Origin: Candidatus Bathyarchaeota archaeon | GTDB taxonomy: Archaea; Thermoproteota; Bathyarchaeia; TCS64 | DNA: 64,000 bases | Assembly: GCA_018396865.1 (NCBI GenBank) | Contig: JAGTRB010000012.1 | Coordinates: 1 to 64,000, forward strand | Direction of reading: 5' to 3' | Shown here: positions 15,279 to 24,020 of the stretch, piece after piece | Layout: every line of letters begins with the position of its first letter | How positions within the stretch are numbered: position 1 is the first letter of the stretch | Notes under the pieces: generated by a model | Told to the model about the DNA's origin: nothing | Database searches by the model: none | Seen by the model: the letters and a program-made list of their open reading frames with translations, nothing else | Position numbers and translations under genes: made by a program

Positions 15279-16289
15279 TCAATATGCATTAAAGCCATAT
15301 TTTAAAGGGTCATCGGGGTTTATCATAACCTTTACGAGTTGGGTTATGAAGGCCCTCCCAGTGATCTCTGGTATTATGGCCTCGTATCCTCCAACTCGCG
15401 TTGTCCTGAGGATCCTCGCCCTGAAGGTTGTGTTTATTATGCTCTCATGGATGAACGGCTCATCAACCTCTATCAGGCCTTTGACATACATAGTGGCAAG
15501 CCTGGCCGCTGTGCCAGTCGCGCAGGGGCTCCTGTCGAACTGTCCCCTACCGAAGACCACTATGTTCTTCCCAGAGCTTTGAGGAAGCTCAGCCTTGTCT
15601 GTGATCATCGCCAGCTTTATTCTCTCTTCTATTCCCCTCCCATCTGGATGGGAGACAGCAACCTGCCGGGACACCTCATCCCTGAGTTCGATCCCCCTCC
15701 TCACAAGCTCCCGGAGATTCCCCAGTCGCACCCTGGTCTTGAGGCTCTCCGCCTCAACTATGGCATAATAGTTGCCTCCATAGGCCACATCGACGTTTAG
15801 AATTTCCCCTCCAAGCCTCACCTCATGCGTTCCCAGATGGAAGCTTGGGACATCTATAACCGAGACCTCTTCAACACAACCACCCCTCACCCTAGCCCAA
15901 GCCTCCACCACCCCCGAGACCGTCTCATAGGTTACCTTTGTAGTGGGCTCATCTGGCTGGATGAACCCCAACTCTATGAGGGCTGTCGTAACCCCCATGG
16001 TCGCATGCCCACACATATCCAGATATCCCTCGCCATCCATGAAGATGAGCTTGTAGTCGATATCCCCCTCCTCCGAGGGTAGAACCAAGGCGCCGAACTG
16101 GTCTCTATGCCCCCTAGGCTCAAATAGAAGAGAGGTCCTCAACCAGTCAAGATGCCTTCTTAGGAACTCCCTCTTTTCAACAAGGTCTTTGCCCTCAAGC
16201 CTTGGAAACCCAGCTAGGAGGATTCTGGTTGGCTCTCCCTCGGTGTGCGTGTCCACTACATAACAGAGATGGGTAGACCTCATATTCAA
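15279..16289 (-). CDS. Proline racemase / hydroxyproline epimerase family
   Basis: A 336-residue enzyme of the proline racemase fold, with DTHTEGEPTRI at the start and both catalytic Cys residues: Cys93 in MDGEGYLDMCGHATMG and Cys256 in DRSPCATGT. Two Cys residues mean racemase or epimerase activity (proline or 4-hydroxyproline) rather than trans-3-hydroxyproline dehydratase, where the second is Thr. Nearby genes for a FAD amino-acid oxidoreductase and an arginase-family protein fit amino-acid use. The true substrate cannot be read from the sequence. Confidence 0.9.
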   Translation of the reverse strand: MNMRSTHLCYVVDTHTEGEPTRILLAGFPRLEGKDLVEKREFLRRHLDWLRTSLLFEPRGHRDQFGALVLPSEEGDIDYKLIFMDGEGYLDMCGHATMGVTTALIELGFIQPDEPTTKVTYETVSGVVEAWARVRGGCVEEVSVIDVPSFHLGTHEVRLGGEILNVDVAYGGNYYAIVEAESLKTRVRLGNLRELVRRGIELRDEVSRQVAVSHPDGRGIEERIKLAMITDKAELPQSSGKNIVVFGRGQFDRSPCATGTAARLATMYVKGLIEVDEPFIHESIINTTFRARILRTTRVGGYEAIIPEITGRAFITQLVKVMINPDDPLKYGFNAY

Positions 16290-16358
16290 GGGTTTTCTAA
16301 TAAAGATGCCTTAATAATGATCTCGAAGATTATCTCATGATTGAGGGAGTGACGTGTT

Positions 16359-17384
16359 ATGTCAAAGATCTATGAGTTCGAGTTGGGTAGGGCCGCTGAC
16401 ATTCTCACGAGGGAGCTATTTAAGCTAAAGGAGGGCGAGACCTTTGTAATAACCTCTGACACAGAGTCAGACATGCGTGTAGTGGAGGCCACGGCTAGGG
16501 CCGCCTTCGCCCTTGGAGCGAAACCCATGGTCATCTGGCTTGCATCCCCCTTGGGAGTGGGGAAGGCCGCAGACCCCATGCTGCCCCAGGAAGCCCTCAT
16601 AGGCGCCCTTAAGGGTGCTGACGCCTGGGTCGAGTTTAATAATGAGTGGCTTTTATACTCGACGCCGTATGACATCGTCATGAGGGAGAATTCACGTCTG
16701 AGGTACCTCTGTCTTGTGGGTATGAATGCGGAGATGATGGTTAGATGCATCGGGAGGATAGATTATCCCCTTCTAGGAAAGTTCTTGGAGAAGGTGGCGA
16801 TATTAACGACATCAGCTAAGGAGGTGCACATCACCACGCCGGCGGGTTGCGATGTCACCTTTAAGAACGATCCTAAGGGTAGGCCGAGATACGCGTCGGG
16901 TTATGCTGATACGCCCGGACCCCACATGATGGCCGGGCAGATAGGTTGGGCCATACTACACGAGACCATAAATGGGAAGATAGTCTTCGACGGCTCAGTC
17001 GTTCCGCCGATTGGGCTTCTGAAGGAGCCTATAGAGCTAACAGTAGAAAAAGGGGAAATAGTAAAGATTGAGGGGGGAAAAGAGGCAGCGGAATATGAGG
17101 CCTGGCTCAGAAGCTTCAATGACCCTAACATGTTGAAGATGGCCCACATATGCTACGGCTTCAACCCAGGAGCCAGATTGACCGGGAACATAGTTGAAGA
17201 CGAGAGGGTCTGGGGCTGCACAGAGTGGGGTATTGGGAACATGCCATGGAGGCCCGCCGCGACCCACTCAGACGGCATCTGCCTCAACTCATCAGTCTGG
17301 CTTGATGGAGAACAGATCCTCGATAAGGGAAGATGCATCCACCCTGAACTAGCTGAACTCGCCAGAAAACTTGGTAAATGGTGA
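16359..17384 (+). CDS. M29-like aminopeptidase / NicX-type metalloenzyme
   Basis: A 341-residue protein of the superfamily that joins M29 aminopeptidases (aminopeptidase T) and 2,5-dihydroxypyridine 5,6-dioxygenase (NicX). The N-terminal half has EGETFVITSDTESD and a Rossmann-like region. The C-terminal half has the superfamily's metal-site layout, with GWAILHETINGKIVFDGS, the Glu in AHICYGFNPGARLTGNIVED, and His/Asp in ATHSDGICLNSSVWLDG. Hydrolysis of a peptide or ring opening are both possible. It is divergent from the proline racemase gene across a 69-base gap, suggesting a shared control region. Confidence 0.65.
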   Translation: MSKIYEFELGRAADILTRELFKLKEGETFVITSDTESDMRVVEATARAAFALGAKPMVIWLASPLGVGKAADPMLPQEALIGALKGADAWVEFNNEWLLYSTPYDIVMRENSRLRYLCLVGMNAEMMVRCIGRIDYPLLGKFLEKVAILTTSAKEVHITTPAGCDVTFKNDPKGRPRYASGYADTPGPHMMAGQIGWAILHETINGKIVFDGSVVPPIGLLKEPIELTVEKGEIVKIEGGKEAAEYEAWLRSFNDPNMLKMAHICYGFNPGARLTGNIVEDERVWGCTEWGIGNMPWRPAATHSDGICLNSSVWLDGEQILDKGRCIHPELAELARKLGKW

Positions 17385-17637
17385 CTTGTGACTTGGCTTT
17401 CCTCCTCTACTTTTATGTCAAAGAGATAATGTTCAACTAAAGGATTAGGATGAACTTGGCGGCCTTCAATTACACCGTTCTAAAAGATCACTCTGGTGTA
17501 GTGAAAGTGAAAAGTAAAACATGATTCTCTCTCGATTCATCTATTTCTCGTTATAAGATTTTTATCTTAAATTTGGATAATGTGAAGGAGAATTCAAAAT
17601 GCATAAATGTTAAAGGCATCTTTGGAATCATCCTCTA

Positions 17638-18933
17638 ATGGTGATGAATGTGGAGTGCGATGTCTTGGTCATTGGTGCAGGCATTCTGGGCCTGAGTTCG
17701 GCCTACCACCTGAAGGTTAGGCACCCTAATAAGAGGATTCTCGTCGTGGAGAGGTTTGGGGGGCCTGGGCAGGGTAATAGCGCGAAGAGCGAGGGGGCTT
17801 TCAGGAATGTCTTTGGATCTGAGACTAACTATCTCCTCGCGGACTCGACCATTGACTGGCTCATACATCTTCAGGAGGATCTTGGATATGACCTGAAGCT
17901 GGCTAGAATCGGTTACCTGTGGCTCTTCAGCGAAAAGCAGTATGGCCATCTACTGGGGGCGTTGGAGAAGATCAGGTCTAGGGGTGTTGAACTGCAGGTC
18001 TTTAACAGGGAAGAGCTTACGGGTAAGATCCCTGAGCTTAAGGTCGATTTTGAGGGGGATGAGGAGGCCGAAGTCTTAGGCCTTGAGCCCGTCGATTTTG
18101 GGGTTCTTGGGAGGAAGTGTGGGAGCATCGATGCTGACTCTCTCGTCAGGTGCTATGAGGAGATGTTCCTCAAGCTAGGTGGAGAGATTAGGTATGGCGT
18201 TGATGTTAAGAGGCTTATACTTAGGCCCAAGGTCGAGCTCGGCCTCCCCGGGGAGCCCTTCATCTGGCAGGATGTCCACGTGGCTGGGGCTGAGACTAGC
18301 AGGGGGGAGATAAGGGCGGAGACCACCATAGTCGCTGCTGGGGTCTGGTCTGAGAGGCTCCTGGAACCCATTGGGCTGGATCCTTTCATGAGGGCTAAGA
18401 AGAGGCAGATATTCACCTTCAAGGACCCAAGGCTTAAGGGCATATTTGAGGTGAGAGGGCTGAACGATTACGGGGTTCTCCCCTTCACCATACTACCCAA
18501 GGCTGGGGTATACTTCAAGCCTGAGTTGACTGAGGGGAGCGTGTGGCTGGGCTGCGCCGACAATCTCGGGAGGAGGTTCGGCCTAGAGGAGGACCCGCAG
18601 CCTGAGGAGGAGTACTATACTAACAACATCTACCATGTGCTGGTCAAGTACTTCCCATGCTTCAGGGATCTGAGGCCTGTTAACATGTGGGCTGGGCAGT
18701 ACTCGATAAACAGCCTAGACCAGACCCCGGTGGTTGAGGCGTTAGCGCCGGGCCTGATCTATGTGGGGGCGGCGAGCGGGAGCGGAATAATGAAGTGCGA
18801 CGCCCTCGGCAGGATAACCGCCGCCCTCTACGCTGGTGAGGAGGAGGCCGAGCTTTACGGGGGCAGGAGGTTCAGGGTCTCAGACATAGGGGTAGAGAGG
18901 CGCAACGTGGAGAGGGAATCCTTCGTTATCTAG
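17638..18933 (+). CDS. FAD-dependent amino-acid oxidoreductase (DAO family)
   Basis: A 431-residue flavoprotein. The dinucleotide-binding motif GAGILGLSSAYHL lies at about 12-24, followed by LVVERFGGPGQGNSAKSEG, and a C-terminal FAD-binding GAASGSGIMKCDALG. It belongs to the DAO family, which includes sarcosine, proline and glycine oxidases and 2-hydroxyglutarate dehydrogenases. With proline racemase nearby, D-proline or another imino acid is a reasonable substrate, but this is inference. In an anaerobe it is expected to feed electrons to a carrier rather than to O2. ATG at 17644 is an equally possible start. A TATA-like run lies near 17555-17570. Confidence 0.82.
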   Translation: MVMNVECDVLVIGAGILGLSSAYHLKVRHPNKRILVVERFGGPGQGNSAKSEGAFRNVFGSETNYLLADSTIDWLIHLQEDLGYDLKLARIGYLWLFSEKQYGHLLGALEKIRSRGVELQVFNREELTGKIPELKVDFEGDEEAEVLGLEPVDFGVLGRKCGSIDADSLVRCYEEMFLKLGGEIRYGVDVKRLILRPKVELGLPGEPFIWQDVHVAGAETSRGEIRAETTIVAAGVWSERLLEPIGLDPFMRAKKRQIFTFKDPRLKGIFEVRGLNDYGVLPFTILPKAGVYFKPELTEGSVWLGCADNLGRRFGLEEDPQPEEEYYTNNIYHVLVKYFPCFRDLRPVNMWAGQYSINSLDQTPVVEALAPGLIYVGAASGSGIMKCDALGRITAALYAGEEEAELYGGRRFRVSDIGVERRNVERESFVI

Positions 18934-19820
18934 GCCCTCCTCTCCAACCCCTCCAGAACCCCCATGAAGAGGTTCTTCACAGCCTCCATAGACCTCTCTC
19001 CGCCCCCGGCAGGGTATGATGCTATCCCGAAGGCCCCCACCTTGTGATGCTCGAAGATCATGGATAGGGCCTTAGAAAGTTCCATGCTGGAGGGGCCCCC
19101 CTCAACCAGAAATCTATGGCCCGTGACCTCCGATGGGTCTAGGATGTCGAGGTCCACGTGGACATAGATCACATCCGTCAGCCTCTCCAGCCTCTCCACC
19201 TCCAGATCGATGCTCTGGGAGGCCTCCTTAACCTCCTCGACGGATATTTGGGTTATCTCACTCCTGTCTAGGAGTTCCCTCTCTAATGGGTCTACATCCC
19301 TGACTCCAACCATCACCACATATCTGGATGGGAGGGCGGGATCGAGGCCGCACTCCATCCTGAGCCTAGAGAGGCATAATCCTGTTGAGACCGCTACAGG
19401 CATCCCACCCAGCATTCCGCTGAGGGAGGTCTCAGGGGTATTATAGTCGGCGTGGGCGTCACAGTAGACCAAGCCGACCCTGAGGGGCCTCCTCCCCGTT
19501 CTCTGGAGGCCTCCCAGCACCCCCATTAAGCCAGAGCAGTTTGAGAGGAGGGCTAAGGGGAATAGGCCCCTCCTCCTCTGGCTGGCTATCATTTCTCCCA
19601 GGTGGCGGGAGGCCAGACCTAGGCGGTGCCACGCACCGTACTCACCCTCCTCATCAGGTGTGAGGGTGGCGATGGAGGTCTCCTCAATCTCAACCCTCTT
19701 CAACATGGCCTGCTCCCTCAGGCCCTGCTCCATAATCATAGGCCCTTGAGAAAGCTCCGGGCCGTCCCACGAACCCGTGTAGGGGAGCTGAGAGAATCCA
19801 AGTCTTATAGATGGAGCCAT
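18930..19820 (-). CDS. Arginase/agmatinase-family protein with altered metal site
   Basis: A 296-residue ureohydrolase-fold protein. Two of three metal motifs are present: DAHAD at 121-125 and VHVDLDILDPS. The first motif, normally GGDHS, is replaced by SNCS at 93-96, so the first His metal ligand is Cys95 and the preceding Asp is Asn94. This suggests one changed metal site; activity may be lost or use another substrate such as formiminoglutamate or a guanidino compound. Its stop codon overlaps the FAD oxidoreductase stop on the other strand by 4 bases. Confidence 0.75.
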   Translation of the reverse strand: MAPSIRLGFSQLPYTGSWDGPELSQGPMIMEQGLREQAMLKRVEIEETSIATLTPDEEGEYGAWHRLGLASRHLGEMIASQRRRGLFPLALLSNCSGLMGVLGGLQRTGRRPLRVGLVYCDAHADYNTPETSLSGMLGGMPVAVSTGLCLSRLRMECGLDPALPSRYVVMVGVRDVDPLERELLDRSEITQISVEEVKEASQSIDLEVERLERLTDVIYVHVDLDILDPSEVTGHRFLVEGGPSSMELSKALSMIFEHHKVGAFGIASYPAGGGERSMEAVKNLFMGVLEGLERRA

Positions 19821-19940
19821 GATGATGAACCCATTATTCCAAATATAAAAGATAATTGTTTATAGATGGATATTTGAGCCCTCTTTTATTTAGAGAGAGA
19901 AGGACTTTATAGGTTATTGTCTCTTATAATGAGATGTATC

Positions 19941-20588
19941 ATGTCCGGCGTGAGGGTTTTAGGCGTTTTGGGATCCCCGAGGAAGGGTAAGAACACGGAG
20001 CTGTTACTTAGAGCCTCCCTTGAGGCTGCTGCAGAGGATGGGGCTGAAACGGAGCTGGTAAGCCTATCGGAATATAGGATTCTCCCATGTAACGGGTGTA
20101 ACACCTGCGTTAGAGGGGAACCATGCCCCCTAGACTCAGAGGACGATATGGGCAGGGTCACCGAGAGGCTTTTGGAGGCGGATGCCATAATCCTAGCGGC
20201 CCCAAGCTACTTCGGATCGGTTCCGGGCCTAATGAAGAGCTTCATGGATCGAACCAGGCCCCTGAAGATGAGTGGGCACAGGCTTGGGGGAAAGGTGGCC
20301 TCAGCCCTCTCGGTTTCAGGCCTCCGCCACGGGGGTGGTGAGAAGGTGATCGAGGCCATAACCCACTTCGCCCTCGTCCACGGCATGATCGTCGTAGGGG
20401 GGTGCGAGGACCCCCTAACCATAGGCCAGTTCGGGATCGGAACGCTCCAGGGAGATGCCGGATGGAGAGGGATCAAGGAGGATAAGATAGCCCTCTCCAA
20501 CGCGAGGGGTGTTGGGAGGAGGGTTGCAAGGATAGCCCTAGCCATAAAGCTGGGCTATGAGAGGCTGAACCATGGCTCACAGGGCTAG
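19941..20588 (+). CDS. Iron-sulfur flavoprotein / NADPH-dependent FMN reductase family
   Basis: A flavodoxin-like protein of about 215 residues. The FMN phosphate loop is GSPRKGKNTE, the compact Fe-S motif of iron-sulfur flavoproteins is CNGCNTCVRGEPC (C-x2-C-x2-C-x5-C), and PSYFGSVPGLMKSFMDR completes the FMN site. It should carry one or two electrons from ferredoxin. I favour the ATG at 19941 because a TTTATA lies at 19906-19911; ATG 19929 and TTG 19917 are in frame. Its end overlaps the Cgi121 gene start by 17 bases. Confidence 0.87.
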   Translation: MSGVRVLGVLGSPRKGKNTELLLRASLEAAAEDGAETELVSLSEYRILPCNGCNTCVRGEPCPLDSEDDMGRVTERLLEADAIILAAPSYFGSVPGLMKSFMDRTRPLKMSGHRLGGKVASALSVSGLRHGGGEKVIEAITHFALVHGMIVVGGCEDPLTIGQFGIGTLQGDAGWRGIKEDKIALSNARGVGRRVARIALAIKLGYERLNHGSQG

Positions 20589-21132
20589 GATAAAGGGCTC
20601 AGACCTGTATCTGGTGATCGGAGGCTTCAGGGATGTTCAGGTGAACGATGTGGAATCCCTCCTGCGGAGGATAGGGGAGATGGCCGCCCCCTGCACCTTC
20701 CAGATCTTCGACGCTGACAGGGTCGCAGGCTGGGAGCACCTATTTATGGCCGCCGTGAACGCCTATAGGGCCTTCAAAGCCGGTTCGGCACTCTCGAGGA
20801 GCTTGGCCATGGAAATCCTCCTCTACGCATCGTGCAGGGACCAGATCTCAGAGGCATTAGAGGTCTTGGGCGTCTCCAAGTCCACCAAGAATATAGCCCT
20901 TCTCGTGACGTCCAAAGAAGAGGAAGTGGCCAAAGGGTGCTTCGAGAGGGTCTCCAAGCTTCTAGGAGCTGAGGACGACTCCTTGCTTTTGGTCAGCGAA
21001 GAGAAGTTTAGGATCCTCCTGGATGTCTACGGGGTCACGGTGGAGGAGCTGGAGGCTGTTGGTGGAGATCCCCATGAGGCCTTGACCAGCCTCCTAATAG
21101 AGAGGGGAGCCCTTTTAGCTGTTCAGCGCTGA
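20572..21132 (+). CDS. cgi121: KEOPS complex subunit Cgi121
   Basis: A 186-residue protein of the Cgi121/TPRKB family, the KEOPS subunit that binds the tRNA 3' CCA end during N6-threonylcarbamoyl-adenosine (t6A37) synthesis. Matching features are the mixed alpha/beta N-terminal half, the AGWEHLFMAAVNAYRAF helix, and SLAMEILLYASCRDQISEA, the conserved helix with Glu and Arg. Sua5/TsaC, which makes the threonylcarbamoyl-AMP precursor, is encoded 1.5 kb downstream on the other strand. The 3' end overlaps the THUMP-protein gene by 18 bases. Confidence 0.85.
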   Translation: MAHRARIKGSDLYLVIGGFRDVQVNDVESLLRRIGEMAAPCTFQIFDADRVAGWEHLFMAAVNAYRAFKAGSALSRSLAMEILLYASCRDQISEALEVLGVSKSTKNIALLVTSKEEEVAKGCFERVSKLLGAEDDSLLLVSEEKFRILLDVYGVTVEELEAVGGDPHEALTSLLIERGALLAVQR

Positions 21133-21663
21133 CTCAGCCTTCAACTTCTGCACGTTCAAGATGGAGTCCGGGCGTAAAACAGAGACCCCTGTATACCTCC
21201 CCACGATCTCTATCAACACTATCCAGTCAGGGTTCTCGAGGTCCACCCTCCTCTTTATGCCGGATGCGACCGCCTCAATAGCCTCCCTGCTGCTGAGCTC
21301 TGTCCTCCTCTTCTCAACGGTTATCCTAAAGGTTTCTTCCTCCCCTATCCTGGAGGCCAGCTGGTGGGCGGCCTCCACGATCCTATCCAACTCCGTTGGG
21401 ACGACCATCTCAACGGGTATAACCCTCAGGAGATACCTGAAATCCTCCGGGCTCCTCCTCAACTCATCTTTGAGAAGCCTCACCGCCTCCAACGGGTCTA
21501 GGGATGTCCTAGCGAGTATGAGGCCCCTAACATGGGCGTGGCCCACGCTGGGGTTCTCATCCCCCAGCTCCCTCAAGAGCATCCAGAGCTCGCTGGAAGC
21601 CTCACTCTCCAAACCCCTCGTCGTGGTCGCGATGAGGTTGAAATCGGATGATAAGGAGACCAT
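21115..21663 (-). CDS. THUMP-domain tRNA acetylation adaptor (Tan1-like)
   Basis: About 182 residues, with the opening DFNLIATTTRGLESEASSEL, the THUMP core PEDFRYLLRVIPVEMV and the end GVSVLRPDSILNVQKL typical of archaeal Tan1-like proteins that present tRNA for N4-acetylcytidine formation. I start it at Met21 (21663). The longer start at 21723 would overlap the divergent DUF89 gene, and TTTATATA at about 21689-21696 lies upstream of 21663. It converges with and overlaps the Cgi121 gene, so two tRNA modification genes meet tail to tail. Confidence 0.82.
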   Translation of the reverse strand: MVSLSSDFNLIATTTRGLESEASSELWMLLRELGDENPSVGHAHVRGLILARTSLDPLEAVRLLKDELRRSPEDFRYLLRVIPVEMVVPTELDRIVEAAHQLASRIGEEETFRITVEKRRTELSSREAIEAVASGIKRRVDLENPDWIVLIEIVGRYTGVSVLRPDSILNVQKLKAESALNS

Positions 21664-21686
21664 CAAAGATAGAACAAGCCTCCAAG

Positions 21687-21698
21687 TTTTTATATAGT
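21687..21698. promoter_or_regulatory. TATA element between divergent THUMP and DUF89 genes
   Basis: GTTTTTATATAG lies about 25 bases before the ATG at 21722, giving a near-leaderless DUF89 message, and about 25 bases before the ATG at 21663 on the other strand. It may serve both genes. Confidence 0.5.
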
Positions 21699-21721
21699 GG
21701 CCCCATCTCCCATTGGATCCC

Positions 21722-22609
21722 ATGAAGGTCGGTTCTCGCTGCGGATACTGTTTGATACACAGGGGCTACATGGAGATCATAAGGGCGACGGGGGATGAGA
21801 AGCTCCGCTTCCAGGCTGTCAGGGGTCTCCTTAAACTAATGGGGGAGAAGTTTAACCCCGAGGCCGTCCCGTCGAGGCTTGGGTCTGAGAGGGACAGGCT
21901 GATCAGGAGGGTGACGGGCTGCGCAGACCCCTATAGGGAGATGAAGAGGAGGGCAAACATGGAGGCCCTACGACTACTTCCGGCTTTAGAAGAATTCTTG
22001 GAGGGGCAACACGAAGACGAGCGTCTCAGAACAGCCCTGAGATTATCCTGCCTTGGAAACATCATAGAGTACGATGTGCCAGGGCACAGCCATGATATAA
22101 ACGAGGTCCTAGGGAGGTTCGAGGCAGAGGGGCTCTACATAGATGACACGGAGGCCTTCAAGAGGCTTCTCGGCCCGAGGGTTGAGGTGCTCCTCCTCAC
22201 GGACAACGCTGGGGAGATAGCCCTAGATAGATTGCTTGTGAGGGAACTCAAGAGCCTAGGCTGCAGGGTCGTGGTGGCCGTGAAGGGGGGTCCAGCCCTA
22301 AACGACGCCCTGATGGAGGACGCCATGGCCACTGGGATGGCTGAGGAGGCCGACATGGTGGTTGATACTGGATCGGATGCGATAGGCATCAACCTGGAAG
22401 AGGCATCAGAGGAGTTCAGGAGGAGGTTCAGAGAGGCTGACATTATCCTGGCTAAGGGGATGGCCAACTGGGAGACCCTCACCGAGGAGCCAGTCCACCA
22501 TCCGACCCTCTTCATCCTCAGGACCAAATGCGAACCTGTAGCCTCTTCGATAGGGGCCCCACTTGAAAAGAACATAGTGAAGCTTGTTCCAGCGGGTTGG
22601 AGCCTCTAG
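21722..22609 (+). CDS. DUF89 / damage-control phosphatase family protein
   Basis: About 295 residues with the DUF89 layout: N-terminal CGYCLIHRG, the metal-site segment LSCLGNIIEYDVPG, LTDNAGEIALD, KGGPALNDAL, GSDAIGINLEE and ILAKGMANWETL. Family members (ARMT1-like and pantetheine-phosphate types) are metal-dependent phosphatases thought to remove damaged sugar-phosphate metabolites. The start is ATG 21722, about 25 bases after a TATA box; an in-frame TTG at 21713 lacks that support. The gene ends 4 bases into the Sua5 gene on the opposite strand. Confidence 0.87.
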   Translation: MKVGSRCGYCLIHRGYMEIIRATGDEKLRFQAVRGLLKLMGEKFNPEAVPSRLGSERDRLIRRVTGCADPYREMKRRANMEALRLLPALEEFLEGQHEDERLRTALRLSCLGNIIEYDVPGHSHDINEVLGRFEAEGLYIDDTEAFKRLLGPRVEVLLLTDNAGEIALDRLLVRELKSLGCRVVVAVKGGPALNDALMEDAMATGMAEEADMVVDTGSDAIGINLEEASEEFRRRFREADIILAKGMANWETLTEEPVHHPTLFILRTKCEPVASSIGAPLEKNIVKLVPAGWSL

Positions 22610-23217
22610 AGCCCAAGGGCCTCCCTGATCTGCTCAGAGCTTATCGGCCCCTTCCTCAGGATCCAGACCTCCTCCCCGCTCAGATCCACTACTGTAGAGG
22701 GCTCCCTAAGGGGGGTTCTGCCACCATCCAAGATGAGGTCCACCTCCCTTCCAAGGGCCTCAGCAGCCTCTCCAGCCGTGGTGGGAGGAGGCTCCCCAGA
22801 CCTGTTCGCACTCGTACTAACTATAACTCCACCCGAGAGCTCCGCGAGCCTCCTAGCCACGGCGTGGTCTGGAACCCTAACACCCAGGGTCCTGGCCCCC
22901 CTGGTAACCCAGATAGAGTAATCAACCCTCGCTGGAAGCACTAGGACTAGGGGGCCAGGCCAGAACTTGGAGGCGAGCCTCTCAGCAGGAGGGTTAAACT
23001 CCACCAGCCTCCTAGCAACATCTACATCGGAGCAGGCTAGGGGCAGGGGCTTATCCACCCTACCCTTAATTATGCATAATCTCTTAGCGGCGTCCACATT
23101 AGCTGGATCGCAGCCCAAGCCATAAACCGTCTCAGTTGGGTATATAACCACCCCTCCAAGCCGGATGATGGCCGCCGCCCTCCTGACCGCCTCCTCAGAT
23201 GCCTGAAGGATCTCCAT
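22606..23217 (-). CDS. Threonylcarbamoyl-AMP synthase (Sua5/YrdC/TsaC)
   Basis: A 203-residue YrdC-fold protein that makes threonylcarbamoyl-AMP from Thr, bicarbonate and ATP for tRNA t6A. It shows IYPTETVYGLGCDP, the basic KGRVDKPLPLAC, the FWPGPLVLVL stretch and STSANRSGEPP, all expected for the active cleft. It lacks the C-terminal Sua5 domain, so it is a single-domain TsaC-length protein. With Cgi121 in the same cluster, it covers the first step of the same modification. It overlaps the DUF89 gene by 4 bases, tail to tail. Confidence 0.93.
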   Translation of the reverse strand: MEILQASEEAVRRAAAIIRLGGVVIYPTETVYGLGCDPANVDAAKRLCIIKGRVDKPLPLACSDVDVARRLVEFNPPAERLASKFWPGPLVLVLPARVDYSIWVTRGARTLGVRVPDHAVARRLAELSGGVIVSTSANRSGEPPPTTAGEAAEALGREVDLILDGGRTPLREPSTVVDLSGEEVWILRKGPISSEQIREALGL

Positions 23218-23371
23218 CCAGAGATTCGAAAAGGCCTTCAGATTTAAGGATGGCGTTAACTCACATGATAAAGCAATTTTAAAAACTTTAAGAGATGATC
23301 ATAATAGCAAATCAAAAGGGTACATCATTAATACATATTACAAATTCACAATCCATTTATCAAATGAGATA

Positions 23372-23530
23372 TTGGTCAAATTGGGTCGTTTTAGATTGGA
23401 GAAAACTGATAGGGAGTATAGCATCCACCAAAAAATCGCAACGGCGATCTTGGTAGCCATAACACTAACAGCAGCCGCAGCATTCGGCTACTGGCTGGGA
23501 GGGATCGTATCACTCATAATCCCGCCCTAA
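23372..23530 (+). CDS. Short archaeal pilin-like hydrophobic peptide, possibly truncated
   Basis: A 52-residue reading frame starting at TTG 23372. After a charged stretch (RFRLEKTDREYS) comes IHQKIATAILVAITL, then AFGYWLGGI, very like the N-terminal helix of archaeal type IV pilins (the usual form is SPVIATVILVAIT...). It stops soon after the helix, so the pilin body is missing. The frame is open further upstream without ATG. It may be a remnant or a small membrane peptide. The stretch 23531-23842 otherwise has only a 49-residue reading frame (GTG 23653) that I do not recognise. Confidence 0.35.
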   Translation: MVKLGRFRLEKTDREYSIHQKIATAILVAITLTAAAAFGYWLGGIVSLIIPP

Positions 23531-23842
23531 AATATAAGAGGCTTCATAGAACATCTCACTATTTTATCTCCTTAAACCCAGTCCATCTCATCAGCTCCTC
23601 CTGTATAGTATATACCGGCGGGAAGTGGGATTATCTATTCAGAAAAACAGGCGTGAGTTTGATTGAAAATGGATTAAAAGACTGGTCAATGTTTAAAAGA
23701 TCAAGGACGGAGATTGGAGTAAAGATCATAGCAGGGTTGGAGAGGCCTTTTAATCCTCTCCTGAACCTAGCTAGGCAGCAGAAAACCACCAAGAATGGAT
23801 GATTAAATTTTTATTAAGCTTAGGCCTCTATATTATTTCGAA

Positions 23843-23919
23843 GCCGCCGTAGCTCAGCCCGGTAGAGCGCCTGGCTGTTAACCAGTTGGTCGACGGTTCA
23901 AATCCGTCCGGCGGCGCCA
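23843..23919 (+). tRNA. tRNA-Asn (GTT)
   Basis: A cloverleaf with acceptor stem GCCGCCG/CGGCGGC, anticodon loop CTGTTAA giving anticodon GTT, T loop TTCAAAT and an encoded CCA at 23917-23919. No intron. A T-rich, TATA-like region precedes it. Confidence 0.95.
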
Positions 23920-24020
23920 AAGAAAAACTGTATCCTCTTAACCATCCTACCCTTCCCTTGAAGGGCCTCAGATCCCGTTATGCTCCGAATTGTATGTTTA
24001 CAGAGGTTCCTCAAATCTTG

